Of a stretch of DNA of 64,000 bases, positions 34,701 to 41,109 are shown piece by piece (the first letter of the stretch is position 1; each line of letters starts with the position of its first letter). The position numbers and the translations under genes are program-made. The notes beneath the pieces are model-generated. The model searched no databases, was not told where the DNA came from, and saw nothing but the letters and a program-made list of their open reading frames with translations. Location of the stretch: NCBI RefSeq assembly GCF_003149455.1, contig NZ_QFFK01000003.1, forward strand, positions 248,001 to 312,000, read 5' to 3'. This DNA is from Chitinophaga deserti (GTDB lineage: Bacteria > Bacteroidota > Bacteroidia > Chitinophagales > Chitinophagaceae).

Positions 34701-36413
34701 GGTACTTGTTTTGGTGGGGAATACGGCGGTGGCTTCAATTTTGAAAAGCTCGTCGTTTTCCAGTATGCGGTCGCCGGTGGCGGTGATTTCAAATTCAGTA
34801 TCCCATGCTCCGGCCGGAATGGTAACGGTGGCGGGGATAGCGGAATGATCCGTCAGTTCTGCGGTGGGTGCTACAGCTGCGGTCCTTACCAGATTTACGA
34901 CAAGCGGAGTAGCCAGGGTGCCGGTACCTGTCATCTTCACTTTCATTTTCACCTTCCCTCCTTCCTTCACAGTTGTAAAGTCAGGCTCCAGGTAAATCCG
35001 GTTTTCATCGTCGTCAATAATTGTATAGTCAACTGCATTGTTAGTACCAATGAGTAAATGAGGCGAACATACGAGAGGTTTAATCTCCACGCGGAACTTC
35101 CGGTCGGCCTGCACAACGTTGTTCCCTTTAATTAATATATTATCAATCGCCATCACTGAATCCCAATAAATGCCAGGTTCAATGATGATTTTCTTACGTA
35201 TCACTTCGTAATCAGTGCCTGGCACCGCGTTACCAGGCCCTGGAATGGGAGTGGCTACTACTTCTAATATCTGCGGCAGGTTGAAATATCCCTGCCCGAT
35301 CTTTAATTCCAGCCCGGTGATAGCATGGTCAGTCAATCCTTCAAGCCCTTCAGGTGCAGCAGAAGCAAAATTAACCGTTACACGGTCGTGCGTAATCGGG
35401 TCAAAGAAAGGAGGAGTGGTATTCCAGAGTGTAATGGGTTGATCTGTAACGGTAACACCTGCCATTTCTGCAGCGTCGAAGCCAACAGCAAAACGTTTAG
35501 TTACGTGCAGGATTTGGGTGGGCAGCGCTACGATGGATAAATCTACCGCTTTATGTACGGCAATCCCCATGTCGTTTACTGTATTAACAAGCATGTCAGA
35601 CAAAGTGTATCCAACACCGGTTTTAACATCCCGCGAAGAAAATGGACGGCTGGCGAACGATGAAAAGCAGTCTTGTGTTTTGAACACATGACTGCCTAAT
35701 GACGGGTTTATACAATCTCCCGCAGCGCGCGTTACACCAACAGTATTGTAAAAGTTAATGTTAGGCCCGGTTGTGTGATGAAATGCATAGTATTCGTCCA
35801 TCATACTGGGCGTGGTTCCGCTTACGAAGCCTTTGCCGCACATGCTCCCGTTGTTGAATGCAGTTTCTGAAAGGTAGAAATGCAGCCAGTAAGCCCCGCC
35901 ATACATGCTGCCATCATAAACTCTTTCCGGCGAAGTCACCAGAAAGTCGATGTTGTAATGCCGTGCGCCTGCAACGTAGGTATAAGTAGTACTGATAAAG
36001 TATTCCAATCCCCGCGCGTTATGAATGCTGGATTGCGCCACTACCTTCCAGGGGTTGGCAGGGGTTCCATCACCCTTCACTTCCGAGATCTCACAATGTT
36101 TGAGATATTGGGGAATGTCCTCAATAGTGTACAGTTTGCCCATTTTCTGCTGGAGGACCAGATAAGTCCTCAGCCCTCCCCGTTCGTACCGTCCCAAAAG
36201 AGGGTCGGTGCTATACTGGTCGTAGCCGTTGTGGGTTACCTGGACAGACGTGTCTGTAATTGTAATCCGCAGGTCATTTCCACCCAGGTTGCCGCCTGTG
36301 GGGTTGATGGTGACAGGTTGTGCCTGCGCCATGGCCCTTCCGGCAGGAAGGAGGAGGAAGAGAACGATTGCCAGGCCCAAAAGAGCACGGGACGCACGAA
36401 CTGCCGCTTTCAT
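22782..36413 (-). CDS. Giant Calx-beta repeat surface protein with type IX type B sorting domain
   Basis: With the start at ATG 36413 (MKAAVRASRALLGL, clear signal peptide ending MAQA) the protein has 4,543 residues. Residues about 30-460 are a unique beta-rich region holding nearly all the cysteines. Then follow roughly 35-40 Calx-beta-like domains of about 110 residues, each with an acidic motif like LLLEPVETLVL or KILEGNETVTLTL that would bind calcium. The last ~105 residues are a gliding-motility-associated/type B C-terminal domain: SPNGDGKNDALVI, NRWGGTIFQT, PDGSYFYML and a terminal YTGYIVLKSAQ. It should be exported by type IX secretion and displayed as a very long adhesin, like SprB. 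PorP/SprF follows directly. No disruption was seen over 13.6 kb. Confidence 0.93.
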   Translation of the reverse strand: MKAAVRASRALLGLAIVLFLLLPAGRAMAQAQPVTINPTGGNLGGNDLRITITDTSVQVTHNGYDQYSTDPLLGRYERGGLRTYLVLQQKMGKLYTIEDIPQYLKHCEISEVKGDGTPANPWKVVAQSSIHNARGLEYFISTTYTYVAGARHYNIDFLVTSPERVYDGSMYGGAYWLHFYLSETAFNNGSMCGKGFVSGTTPSMMDEYYAFHHTTGPNINFYNTVGVTRAAGDCINPSLGSHVFKTQDCFSSFASRPFSSRDVKTGVGYTLSDMLVNTVNDMGIAVHKAVDLSIVALPTQILHVTKRFAVGFDAAEMAGVTVTDQPITLWNTTPPFFDPITHDRVTVNFASAAPEGLEGLTDHAITGLELKIGQGYFNLPQILEVVATPIPGPGNAVPGTDYEVIRKKIIIEPGIYWDSVMAIDNILIKGNNVVQADRKFRVEIKPLVCSPHLLIGTNNAVDYTIIDDDENRIYLEPDFTTVKEGGKVKMKVKMTGTGTLATPLVVNLVRTAAVAPTAELTDHSAIPATVTIPAGAWDTEFEITATGDRILENDELFKIEATAVFPTKTSTHDVTITITDTTGLNTDNRIITMSVPQGKEGETVTLKASLPDGVTTESPITITIDPLTGDINNTAELSDLSTAFPSTLTIPAGGSETTFNIDFYQDGIMEDWLEYWYFEGSASDHDGNFVLVNTGLVIEDSPDGRNVEVMLMSGSTANENETEVTVWFTLSDGVTLPAGKSLTFPIVIGAGSTADMNDISAVLPFEITINEYEGHGEYKFIVPTDPVWLEAYEELVITTAKVGFTAQPATLGIIDDTAQDPDNIAIIIEGPANVKEGTNATITARLAKPTLKHKGAVQVDLTFAGAAAASDYTFPDTKIIIPEGDNSATIELTAVTDAIVEGAEQLQITASALVAETPVTANMNIDIVDPPSTKIKFTATPLTLTEGSAGVTVTASLEYGTAAVDIPITLNIGTGSTADGDDFTTSPVTIKIPAGSSSVPFTLTATDDMLLEDTETLELSGTSAGYTFEGLTFTINDKQSADANNKKLTIQPQTPSVNENGDVTVWVRLPAGIKTSKAIPVTLARGSGSDADLLTSEYVLPASATIPVNGNEVSFVLHANTDNVIEADEILEIAGTATVFGTAQSPKGNVTIKDMSRTAANTTLVVSGPTEVAEGGVTANWRIELPAGVTTSVPITFNITPATVGNTTTGADFTGGYPTTATILKGQAFVLVPFIARADNSVEGLERLEMTLQSPDFTFNKGIGMNVKDTDPASYRIILSAAKTTLAEGESTLITATLDGFTSATAIDVVLNAGSGSVAVSPADYTALGTIHINANATSGTFTLQTNTDLLLEDDELLAIRGTAGTYTVQGQDVTIEDLTGTDANKTLSLTPATASVNEGNTVTMTVGLPAGIITTKDITVTLTKGAGSAATITASDYTLPASVVITAGTGSRTFVVGANTDALIESAELLEVTASGTVFGFASGDASGITINDATSKLITVTGAGTVDENNNITWRFALPSGVTAASDINIALAYDATSTATVADLNSLPALKIAAGQPFGEIIFAAKPDLLIEPAEILKLTPSATGGFTFSQPVSFTIVDKDLAAAGIQLSVTPSPIAEGAGTVIKAAFTGGIKSTGNVVITLAKGAASTLDNTEHGALGTITIAAGDSEGTFTLTTNNDLLLEPVETLVLTGTATGAIPVTGATLSVTDATGTVANRTLQISPLTATVSEGGKVVMTVGLPAGIITTQAITVTLSKGVGSAATLTSGDYTIPATVTIDAMTNSKTFDVDAVADGLIESAELLELRASAIVFSNNSTAISNITINDATSKLITVTGAGTVDENNNITWRFALPSGVTAASDINIALAYDATSTATLADLNSLPALKIAAGQPYGEIIFAAKPDLLIEPAEILKLTPSATGGFTFSQPVSFTIVDKDLAAAGIQLSVAPSPIAEGASTVIKAAFTGGIKSTGNVIVTLAKGAASTLDNTEHGALGTITIAAGDSEGTFTLTTSNDLLLESTETLVLTGTATGAIPVAGATLNVTDATGTVANRTLQISPLTATVLEGGKVVMTVGLPAGIITTQAITVTLSKGAGSAATLTSGDYTFPATVTIDAMSNSKTFDVDAVADGLIESAELLELRANATVFSNNSTAISNITITDVSNKHITVSGPATVAEGGNIKYTFSLPSGVTATSDINISLALAAASTAELADLTGLPVLKIAAGQSSGEITLAAKTDLSIEPVETLILTPGAAGFTFSQPVSFTITDSDLAAAGITLSATPVSINEGSSTVIKATLTGGVTSVSNITITLGKGGTSTLADTEHAALGTITIAAGATEGTFSLTTNTDQVLEPSETLVLTGTANPGIPVTGTTITVTDVTGTNANKTIQLTPANAAIVESGKVTMTVALPAGITTSQSITVTLTKGAGSAATLTTDDYSFPASVVIAAGTGSQTFDVTAVADALIESPELLELSATATVFGYTSSDVSNITITDVSNKHITVTGPATVTEGGTLTWRFSLPSGVTATSDINITLTADPASTASLADLTGVPVLKILAGEPYADITFTAKPDLLIELPETLVLNPSNVAGFTFSQPVTFTINDGDLAAAGITLSATPSGVAEGGSTVIKATLTGGVKAAADITVTLSKVSSSTLGDAEHGTLGTIVIPAGATEGTVTLATNTDLLLETTETLVLAGNATNAIPVTGTTITVTDATGTTANKTLLLTPATATVAEGGKVTMTVALPAGIITTQAITVTLGKGAGSSATLTSGDYSFPATVTIDANTNSKTFDVSALTDGNIEAAELLELTAAGTVFGHASSGISNITITDVSNKTITVSGPATVAEGGNIKYTFSLPSGVTAGSDINISLALAASSTADLADLTGLAALKIAAGQTSGEITFAAKADLQIEPAEILELVPSAAGFSFSQPVSFTITDGDLAAAGIQLTAAPASIAEGGSTVIKATLTGGVTSKNDITVTLVKDGASTLSNSEHGAPGTIVISAGDTEGTFTLTTNTDLLLEPSETLILNGTASPAIPVTATTITVTDATGSNANKTLQLSPATATIMEGGKVTMTISLPAGIQSSQAITVSLTRGAGTDAGLTAGEYSFPATVTIDPNTNSKTFEVTAIADANIETPELLELVANGTVFGFSSADKSNITITDVSNKYITVTGPAVATVAEGSGITYRFSLPSGVTATSDIAIALGVDASSTAGIADLTGIPVLKILAGQPYGEVTLTAKADQLIETDELLTLNPSATGFTFSQPVAFTITDGDLAGAGIKLSVAPVTIAEGGSTIVKAELTGGVTSATDIIVTLTKDGASTLADAEHGALGTITIPAGGTDATVTLSTNGDLLLEVAETLVLGGTANPNIPVTGATLTVTDVTGTNANKTLQLTPATATVAEGGKVTMTVALPANIITTQAITVSLSKGAGSNATITAADYSFPASVTIAANSNSATFEVNAETDGVIESNELLQITASATVFGYATSQSAGITITDVSNKLITVTGPATVTEGATVTWTFSLPAGVTSTQPVVINLAQGSAAPAAADDDLDGGFPASVTIPAGAGAVTLDIKTATDDKIESEETVELIPSAAGGFTFSKPVVVKIQDAPVTGNITMIASVSTIREGAAKTTITVSLPGAYIAGSNIVVNIAKNALSSAAGSDHTMLPATITIGAGKHSETFEIGAVTDNILEQLESLQLEGTATGFVVDGISISIEDATSLDPANTKISFLPAGAKITEGASGQFRLSLPAGITSSTNITVQLSKTDATSTAADTDHGAIPANVTIPALAAASADFTITASADGILEPVEVLQVGGIAPAGFSFNGGPVEIADGTGLIPANRVITITIDSTVLHEGSNTKVKFSLPAGITTAVPITISVGANGAQTASAADFFVAPLPVAIGAGQQEVTVLLTAIADMITEPAEVLQITATATGYTFSPATLITIPGEPAPGLSITAAKTVDASEPSTHGTFRIQLATGTAPSDITVNYTMGGTAAAGKDYTTLTSTAVIKAGDAGVNVTVNVLDDKILEGNETVTLTLVSGSFDHMGTTVPVSIATSGAQSMTLADDDMAIDRSILIEKIADASEPATSGRVRVRFANTDLTTVVPVNVSYNTTGTASAGSDYQVLTGSIDIPAGQKEAIIVIQPVNDNILEGTETVEIRLTAASAPLGSYTWPIAAQNTATVNLLDDDQIKMELAAPAEITEGGTLTVTLRSSEAFPAAIPVKIDLQHDAQRTVSTAIPKTGSILTVTMPANQTEVTFQLKSEENDTNDDDGFINLAIQPHTGAGQGYALGVADKSSTAVKDNDPLTIRFAVDSARVEEGNTGMTQLPFKVELSRKSTRPITLQYSFADAFEGQGADKDPMRAKATEDFLDATRQIIIAAGLQEAVIEVPVNGDAIVEKDEYFVVKLTGAVVASAQNVPAIGTAAVAVGVILNDDVIPDMEVRVHKGLSPNGDGKNDALVIENIEKYKRNELVIVNRWGGTIFQTTNYHNQNNAFKGIANKGGGNGTQLPDGSYFYMLQVWDADGKMTRYTGYIVLKSAQ
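25600..32650 (-). repeat. Tandem ~1,002-bp super-repeats (three Calx-beta domains each)
   Basis: The coding motif DLAAAGI recurs at about 26592, 27590, 28585, 29590, 30590 and 31592, that is every ~1,000 bp (334 codons), and a diverged copy lies near 32597. Units near 30-32 kb are almost identical in DNA (for example 30811-30900 against 31813-31902); outer units are more diverged. The pattern means duplication of a three-domain block, not of single domains. Confidence 0.85.
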
Positions 36414-36806
36414 AGGATAGAATAGGACTAACATAAAAACTTTAAAATTTCTTTACATACATACTTTTTCGCCTGAAACAGACGTTTTGGGTTCCGGAAG
36501 CCTGAATGGCCCGTTATCTGCGGGATACTGCCGGCACGAATGCCAAAATCACACCCGGCGCCTCTGGGAAGGCGCCTCTTTCCTACTTACAATGACTCCG
36601 GATACTGAACAAATAGGCGGACAGACTCCACCTATCGAAGCAAATATATAATAATTATAATATTAAAACAAGTAATAATTATACTTATTTATCTATATAT
36701 AAATACGAAAGGCAGGGATATAGCCATTCATTTTGATAGAGATATGAGGGTATTTTAGTTTATGGGAATAGGTAAAATAAAGGTAGCTTTGCAAAAAATT
36801 ATTGGA
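36414..36806. other. Intergenic region between the giant adhesin and ahcY
   Basis: No gene is visible. A hairpin GGCGCCT-N6-AGGCGCC lies at 36557-36576, followed on the plus strand by TCTTTCC, a possible weak terminator. Bases 36640-36740 are very AT-rich. The ahcY promoter box TAGCTTTG is at 36784-36791. Confidence 0.5.
36784..36791 (+). promoter_or_regulatory. -7 box of the ahcY promoter
   Basis: TAGCTTTG matches TAnnTTTG and lies 15 bases before ATG 36807. It falls inside the longer in-frame extension (from 36762), so it decides for the 36807 start. No good -33 TTTG is visible. Confidence 0.5.
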
Positions 36807-38135
36807 ATGTCGACTATATCAAAATCCAAAATTGATTTGAGCCTCAAGTACAAAGTAAAAGACATGTCTTTGGCTGAATGGGGCCGTAAGGAAATTCAGC
36901 TGGCTGAAGCCGAAATGCCGGGCCTCATGGCACTGCGTGAAGAATACGGTAAATCCCAGCCCCTGAAAGGCGCCCGTATTGCAGGCTGCCTGCACATGAC
37001 GATCCAGACTGCCGTATTGATCGAGACCCTCGTGGCCCTCGGCGCGGAAGTTCAATGGAGCTCCTGCAACATCTTCTCTACGCAAGATCATGCCGCCGCC
37101 GCCATCGCTGCAGCAGGCATCCCCGTATACGCCTGGAAAGGCCTGAATGAAGAAGAATTTAACTGGTGCATCGAACAAACCCTGTTTTTCGGCAGCACCG
37201 ACCGTCCGCTGAATATGATCCTCGATGATGGTGGCGACCTCACCAACATGGTGTTCGACGTTTATCCCGAGCTGATCCAGCACATTAAAGGTCTCAGCGA
37301 AGAAACCACTACCGGTGTTCACCGCCTGTACGAGCGTATGAAAAATGGCACGCTGCCCATGCCCGCCATCAATATCAACGACTCCGTTACCAAGTCCAAA
37401 TTCGATAACAAATACGGTTGCCGCGAATCCTGTGTAGACGCTATCCGCCGTGCTACCGACGTAATGATCGCAGGTAAGGTTGCCGTTGTTGCCGGTTTCG
37501 GCGACGTAGGTAAAGGCTCCGCAGAATCTCTCGCTGGTGCCGGTGCCCGTGTAATCGTTACCGAAATCGACCCCATCTGCGCCCTTCAGGCTGCAATGGA
37601 AGGTTACGAAGTGAAGAAAATGAGCGATGCCGTGAAAGAAGCCGATATCATTGTAACCACCACCGGTTGCCGCGATATCATCACCGGCGAGCACTTCAAA
37701 GCCATGAAAGATAAAGCCATTGTGTGCAACATCGGCCACTTCGACATCGAGATCGACGTTGCCTGGCTGAACACCAACTACGGCAATACCAAAGTGGAAA
37801 TCAAACCGCAGGTAGACAAGTACACCATCAATGGTAAGGACATTATCCTCCTCGCTGAAGGCCGCCTTGTAAACCTCGGCTGCGCCACCGGCCACCCTTC
37901 TTTCGTAATGTCTAACTCCTTCACCAACCAGACCCTCGCCCAGCTCGAGCTCTGGCTGAATACTGACAAGTACGAAAACAAAGTGTACGTTCTCCCCAAG
38001 CACCTCGACGAAAAGGTTGCCCGCCTCCACCTGAAGAAAATCGGCGTGGAACTGGACGAACTCACTTCCGCACAATCCGAATACCTCGGCATCCCTGTCG
38101 AAGGTCCCTTCAAACCGGAATACTACCGTTACTAA
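36807..38135 (+). CDS. ahcY: Adenosylhomocysteinase
   Basis: This 442-residue cytoplasmic enzyme splits S-adenosylhomocysteine into homocysteine and adenosine, clearing the inhibitor made by methyltransferases. The NAD-binding motif [20 protein letters not shown] lies around residue 230; substrate and catalytic segments include [33 protein letters not shown] and the C-terminal KPEYYRY, which completes the partner's NAD site. Start ATG 36807 ([13 protein letters not shown]) is chosen because the -7 box lies just before it. A strong terminator follows, so it is transcribed alone. Confidence 0.96.
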   Translation: MSTISKSKIDLSLKYKVKDMSLAEWGRKEIQLAEAEMPGLMALREEYGKSQPLKGARIAGCLHMTIQTAVLIETLVALGAEVQWSSCNIFSTQDHAAAAIAAAGIPVYAWKGLNEEEFNWCIEQTLFFGSTDRPLNMILDDGGDLTNMVFDVYPELIQHIKGLSEETTTGVHRLYERMKNGTLPMPAININDSVTKSKFDNKYGCRESCVDAIRRATDVMIAGKVAVVAGFGDVGKGSAESLAGAGARVIVTEIDPICALQAAMEGYEVKKMSDAVKEADIIVTTTGCRDIITGEHFKAMKDKAIVCNIGHFDIEIDVAWLNTNYGNTKVEIKPQVDKYTINGKDIILLAEGRLVNLGCATGHPSFVMSNSFTNQTLAQLELWLNTDKYENKVYVLPKHLDEKVARLHLKKIGVELDELTSAQSEYLGIPVEGPFKPEYYRY

Positions 38136-38155
38136 TCACGGTTTTACCGATATCG

Positions 38156-38189
38156 AAAAGCAGCCTCCCGCAAAGAGGCTGCTTTTTTT
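38156..38189 (+). terminator. Intrinsic terminator of ahcY
   Basis: A 12-bp stem (aaaagcagcctc / gaggctgctttt) around a 7-nt loop ends in a run of seven T residues, starting 20 bases after the ahcY stop. Confidence 0.93.
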
Positions 38190-38273
38190 ATGCAGTCAGT
38201 ACTATTCATCATCCCGCTAACAGCGCTCATCATTTTTATCCCGCTTCCTGCGATGATCCTCCTGCATAAATCG

Positions 38274-38281
38274 TAATTTTG
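38274..38281 (+). promoter_or_regulatory. -7 box of the pdxJ promoter (leaderless start)
   Basis: TAATTTTG ends four bases before ATG 38286. Transcription should therefore begin at about the A of the start codon, giving a leaderless or nearly leaderless mRNA. No clear -33 element is visible. Confidence 0.5.
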
Positions 38282-38285
38282 CGGC

Positions 38286-39017
38286 ATGACTAAGCTGAGT
38301 GTTAACATCAACAAGTTTGCCACCCTGCGTAACGCCCGCGGTGGCAACCTTCCGGATATTCTGAAAGTTGCGAAGGACTGTGAAAACTTCGGTGCGGATG
38401 GCATTACCGTTCACCCCCGGCCCGATGAGCGTCATATCCGTTACCAGGACGTACGGGAGTTGAAGCCGCTCGTTACCACCGAGTTCAATATCGAAGGCTA
38501 CCCCTCTACCGACTTTATGGATCTCGTTCTGGAAGTGAAGCCCGAACAATGCACCCTCGTTCCCGATCCGCCGGGAGTTATCACTTCCAACACCGGCTGG
38601 GATACGGTTCAGTACCAGTCTTTCCTGACCGATGTAATCTCCACACTGAAAGCTGCCGGCATCCGGGTATCCATTTTCCTCAATGCCGATGTGAGCAAAG
38701 TAGAAGGCGCCAAAGCCGCAGGAGCCGACCGTATCGAGCTGTATACCGGCCCTTATGCGGAAGAATACGCTAACGCACGCACGCAGCCGCAAAACTTCAG
38801 GCTGTTTAACGATTATAAAAACACTGCCTTCGCAGCATCAGATATGGGTCTGGAAATCAATGCCGGTCACGATCTTAATCTCGAGAACCTTCGCTTCTTC
38901 AAACTGCACATCCCGCAACTGAAAGAAGTATCCATCGGTCACGCACTCGTTTGCGACGCACTGTACTTCGGCCTGGAAAATACCATCCAGCTGTACAAGC
39001 GCCAACTGCAGGACTAA
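38286..39017 (+). CDS. pdxJ: Pyridoxine 5'-phosphate synthase
   Basis: This 243-residue TIM-barrel enzyme condenses 1-deoxyxylulose 5-phosphate with 3-amino-2-oxopropyl phosphate to make pyridoxine 5'-phosphate. Family segments are complete: LSVNINKFATLRNARGGNLP, GADGITVHPRPDERHIRYQD, ELYTGPYAEEYA and INAGHDLNLENL, with the phosphate-binding glycine loop near IGHALVCDALY. It uses the same DXP that dxr, elsewhere in this window, consumes for isoprenoids. It has its own promoter box and terminator. Confidence 0.96.
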   Translation: MTKLSVNINKFATLRNARGGNLPDILKVAKDCENFGADGITVHPRPDERHIRYQDVRELKPLVTTEFNIEGYPSTDFMDLVLEVKPEQCTLVPDPPGVITSNTGWDTVQYQSFLTDVISTLKAAGIRVSIFLNADVSKVEGAKAAGADRIELYTGPYAEEYANARTQPQNFRLFNDYKNTAFAASDMGLEINAGHDLNLENLRFFKLHIPQLKEVSIGHALVCDALYFGLENTIQLYKRQLQD

Positions 39018-39036
39018 CGCATACGCTACAAAATAT

Positions 39037-39082
39037 AAAGGGCCGCCTCATATGTTTGCAAAAACACAGAGGCGGCCCTTTT
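39037..39082 (+). terminator. Intrinsic terminator of pdxJ
   Basis: A 13-bp perfect stem (aaagggccgcctc with its complement) with a 19-nt loop and a T-run, 20 bases after the pdxJ stop. Confidence 0.88.
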
Positions 39083-39170
39083 AAAATTGTATCAGCCTGC
39101 AACTATCCGCTTACTGCTCTTCCCTCCTACAATCCTTTGTTTGAGGTAATATTATATTGGATTTATTGCC

Positions 39171-39269
39171 CCAACCTTCATCGATCCTCCATCCATCCTC
39201 CATCCATCTTCAGCAATGGCAAGGGTTGATGGAGGTTGGATGGAGGTTGGATGGAGGATTGCAGGTAAT
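39171..39269. repeat. 11-bp-period inverted repeat array (hairpin 1)
   Basis: The stretch divides into nine blocks of 11 bases: four left units (CCATCCTCCAT type), a central AATGGCAAGGG, and four right units (TGGATGGAGGT type; the last is degenerate). The arms are inverted copies: 39182-39211 pairs with 39232-39261 at 28 of 30 positions (two G-T), and the two T-T mismatches (39196/39247 and 39207/39236) are exactly 11 bp apart. There is no T-run, so it is not a standard terminator. It lies in the 372-bp gap between the pdxJ terminator and the ABC permease stop; the rest of that gap shows nothing else. Confidence 0.85.
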
Positions 39270-39389
39270 TAAATGATATTGAGTGGGTTGTGATATTACA
39301 AAAATCACCTATAAAGCAGATAGTATGGTAGTAAATTAACTCAAAATATTTACCGTAGGATGCTGGCTACTCTCATTCCTGTAAACCCG

Positions 39390-41096
39390 TCAACCTTTAA
39401 TGTCTTTCCAGCCTGACTTCCGGTAAGATCCATACAACAGATACAGTGCCGAGCCAGACAATAAAGCAAAACAGCACAGCATCCCGAAATATAGACCTCC
39501 ACTGCCTTTCCCTACAAGCCCCAGTATAAAATGCGCCAGGCCAATAAACCCGGGTACCGTCATTACGAGAACATTCCGCAGCAACCTTCCCGTATTACCG
39601 GAGAGATCCGGGGCGGCGGAAAAAGGTAACTCCCGAAGGATAATGAGCGCATAAATCAAACTGATCACCAGCACATTAATAAACCCGACTATCAGGTCCG
39701 GAATTATCCGGACTCCCCAAATGACACCTGCAACCAGAGAGATGATAATATAAAATGGTAGGAGAAATTTCACCAGCGCAGCCTTCCATGCGCCAACCAA
39801 AACATGACCCGGCGTTTCAAGGGGCGAAACGAAATATACCCAGGCAGCTTTATAATTATCGGAAAAAACGAGGTGAGATAATGCCGTGATAAATACGAAG
39901 CTGGTCAGGTATATCAGGAACAGATAGATGGGCGTTTCCCGTATCTGGTCCCAGTTTTTAACTCCCATTCCCCCCTCGGAGAAAAAGAAAACGCCTACGC
40001 ACATTACGATCACATAAGCTACGGAAGGATATACTTTCAGCTTAAACTCACGCGTGCGGCTGGTTAATAACCAAGCAAGCTCAAACGACAGTCTTTCATG
40101 CCCGTTTCTGGTAAAAACACCAGCCACCCTTTTGTAATAGGGTACTCCCCCATCCTCTTTCTTCACCTTTTTCACCACCTGAGGTGCAGTGTCACTCCCC
40201 CCCATTGCTGCAATTTTTCGGTTGAAGCTTGGAGCAAGAAAGCGCGCCACCACCCAGAGGCACAAAACAGGCGTCAGGAAAGTTAATGCCAGATCAACCC
40301 CCATTCCCGGTTGCCAGCCAACTAATGGCCATGTAAACACACGGGCAAACCACCAGGTAGGCGCAAATGGTAACCAGGGATAATCTCCGTTATTGAACGC
40401 ACCCTCGATCTCAATGTTCCGCAGCGCCCTTGGACCCAGAAAGTACACGCCAAACATCACAACAGAAAACGCTATCTGCATGGAATTAATCACCTCCTTG
40501 AACTTCTCGGCAGAGGTAATTCTCAACACCAGCAGATACGCGGTATTGATAACGAATATAGCCAGGAATGTAAGCAGCAAAGCCAGAAGCCAGAACCACA
40601 GCGCAGGTAAAACACCATACAGGATGCCGATAAATATGATCGGAGAAAGGCTCATGGGCACTGCGATCTTCGAAATATGCAAGGCTATATGCAAAAGCCT
40701 GCTCACTACAAGGGTACGGTCGCTCACAGGGCGTGGCAGCAGAATGTAGTTATCCCGGGGATCGATCAGCACGAAGGAAAAATCCGTGATCAGTGTAATG
40801 CACATGGTCAGCAGATAAGCCGAAAACCAAAGGAAAGATTGTAACCGGATATCATCGCCCACCGAAAAAACCGACAGGTAAACCATCCCGATAAAAAATG
40901 AAAGCACCATCGTATAAATGGCGCTGTTCTTTACAACCTTTGTGCTTTGCCGCGATCCCCTGTTGTAAATATTTGGCCTCCGGTCGTCTATCGTCAGCTT
41001 CGTGTGCAGGATGATCCGTAGTTGGTCCACATTCACTCCCAGCGCACGCCAAAGGGGGTTAAACAGCGATACCATCGCCAGCATAATCTTATTCAT
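39390..41096 (-). CDS. ABC transporter permease-like integral membrane protein
   Basis: This 568-residue protein has about 10-12 hydrophobic segments and no soluble domain larger than a linker (a short basic segment, VVKKVKKEDGGVPYYKRV, lies mid-protein). Its start is 13 bases after the stop of the ABC ATPase gene on the same strand, which makes it the likely membrane partner of an ABC-2-type exporter. No permease signature is strong enough to name the substrate. Segments such as DPRDNYILLPRPVSDRTL resemble large putative permeases of Bacteroidota and Firmicutes ABC-2 systems. Role is inferred mainly from the neighbour. Confidence 0.75.
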   Translation of the reverse strand: MNKIMLAMVSLFNPLWRALGVNVDQLRIILHTKLTIDDRRPNIYNRGSRQSTKVVKNSAIYTMVLSFFIGMVYLSVFSVGDDIRLQSFLWFSAYLLTMCITLITDFSFVLIDPRDNYILLPRPVSDRTLVVSRLLHIALHISKIAVPMSLSPIIFIGILYGVLPALWFWLLALLLTFLAIFVINTAYLLVLRITSAEKFKEVINSMQIAFSVVMFGVYFLGPRALRNIEIEGAFNNGDYPWLPFAPTWWFARVFTWPLVGWQPGMGVDLALTFLTPVLCLWVVARFLAPSFNRKIAAMGGSDTAPQVVKKVKKEDGGVPYYKRVAGVFTRNGHERLSFELAWLLTSRTREFKLKVYPSVAYVIVMCVGVFFFSEGGMGVKNWDQIRETPIYLFLIYLTSFVFITALSHLVFSDNYKAAWVYFVSPLETPGHVLVGAWKAALVKFLLPFYIIISLVAGVIWGVRIIPDLIVGFINVLVISLIYALIILRELPFSAAPDLSGNTGRLLRNVLVMTVPGFIGLAHFILGLVGKGSGGLYFGMLCCFALLSGSALYLLYGSYRKSGWKDIKG

Positions 41097-41109
41097 GGGC
41101 GAAGTGTAT

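Noticed and set aside
22945..36425. Many plus-strand frames of 60-480 codons opposite the giant adhesin
   Set aside because: They are periodic like the repeat gene beneath them, share its 1,002-bp period and carry Ser/Val/Cys-rich nonsense translations.
36819..38075. 418-codon open frame antisense to ahcY
   Set aside because: A mirror of a highly conserved gene with biased codon use; no start signals and no recognisable protein.
39171..39269. Reading hairpin 1 as an ordinary intrinsic terminator
   Set aside because: No T-run follows on either strand, pdxJ already has a strong terminator upstream, and the arms have internal 11-bp periodicity.
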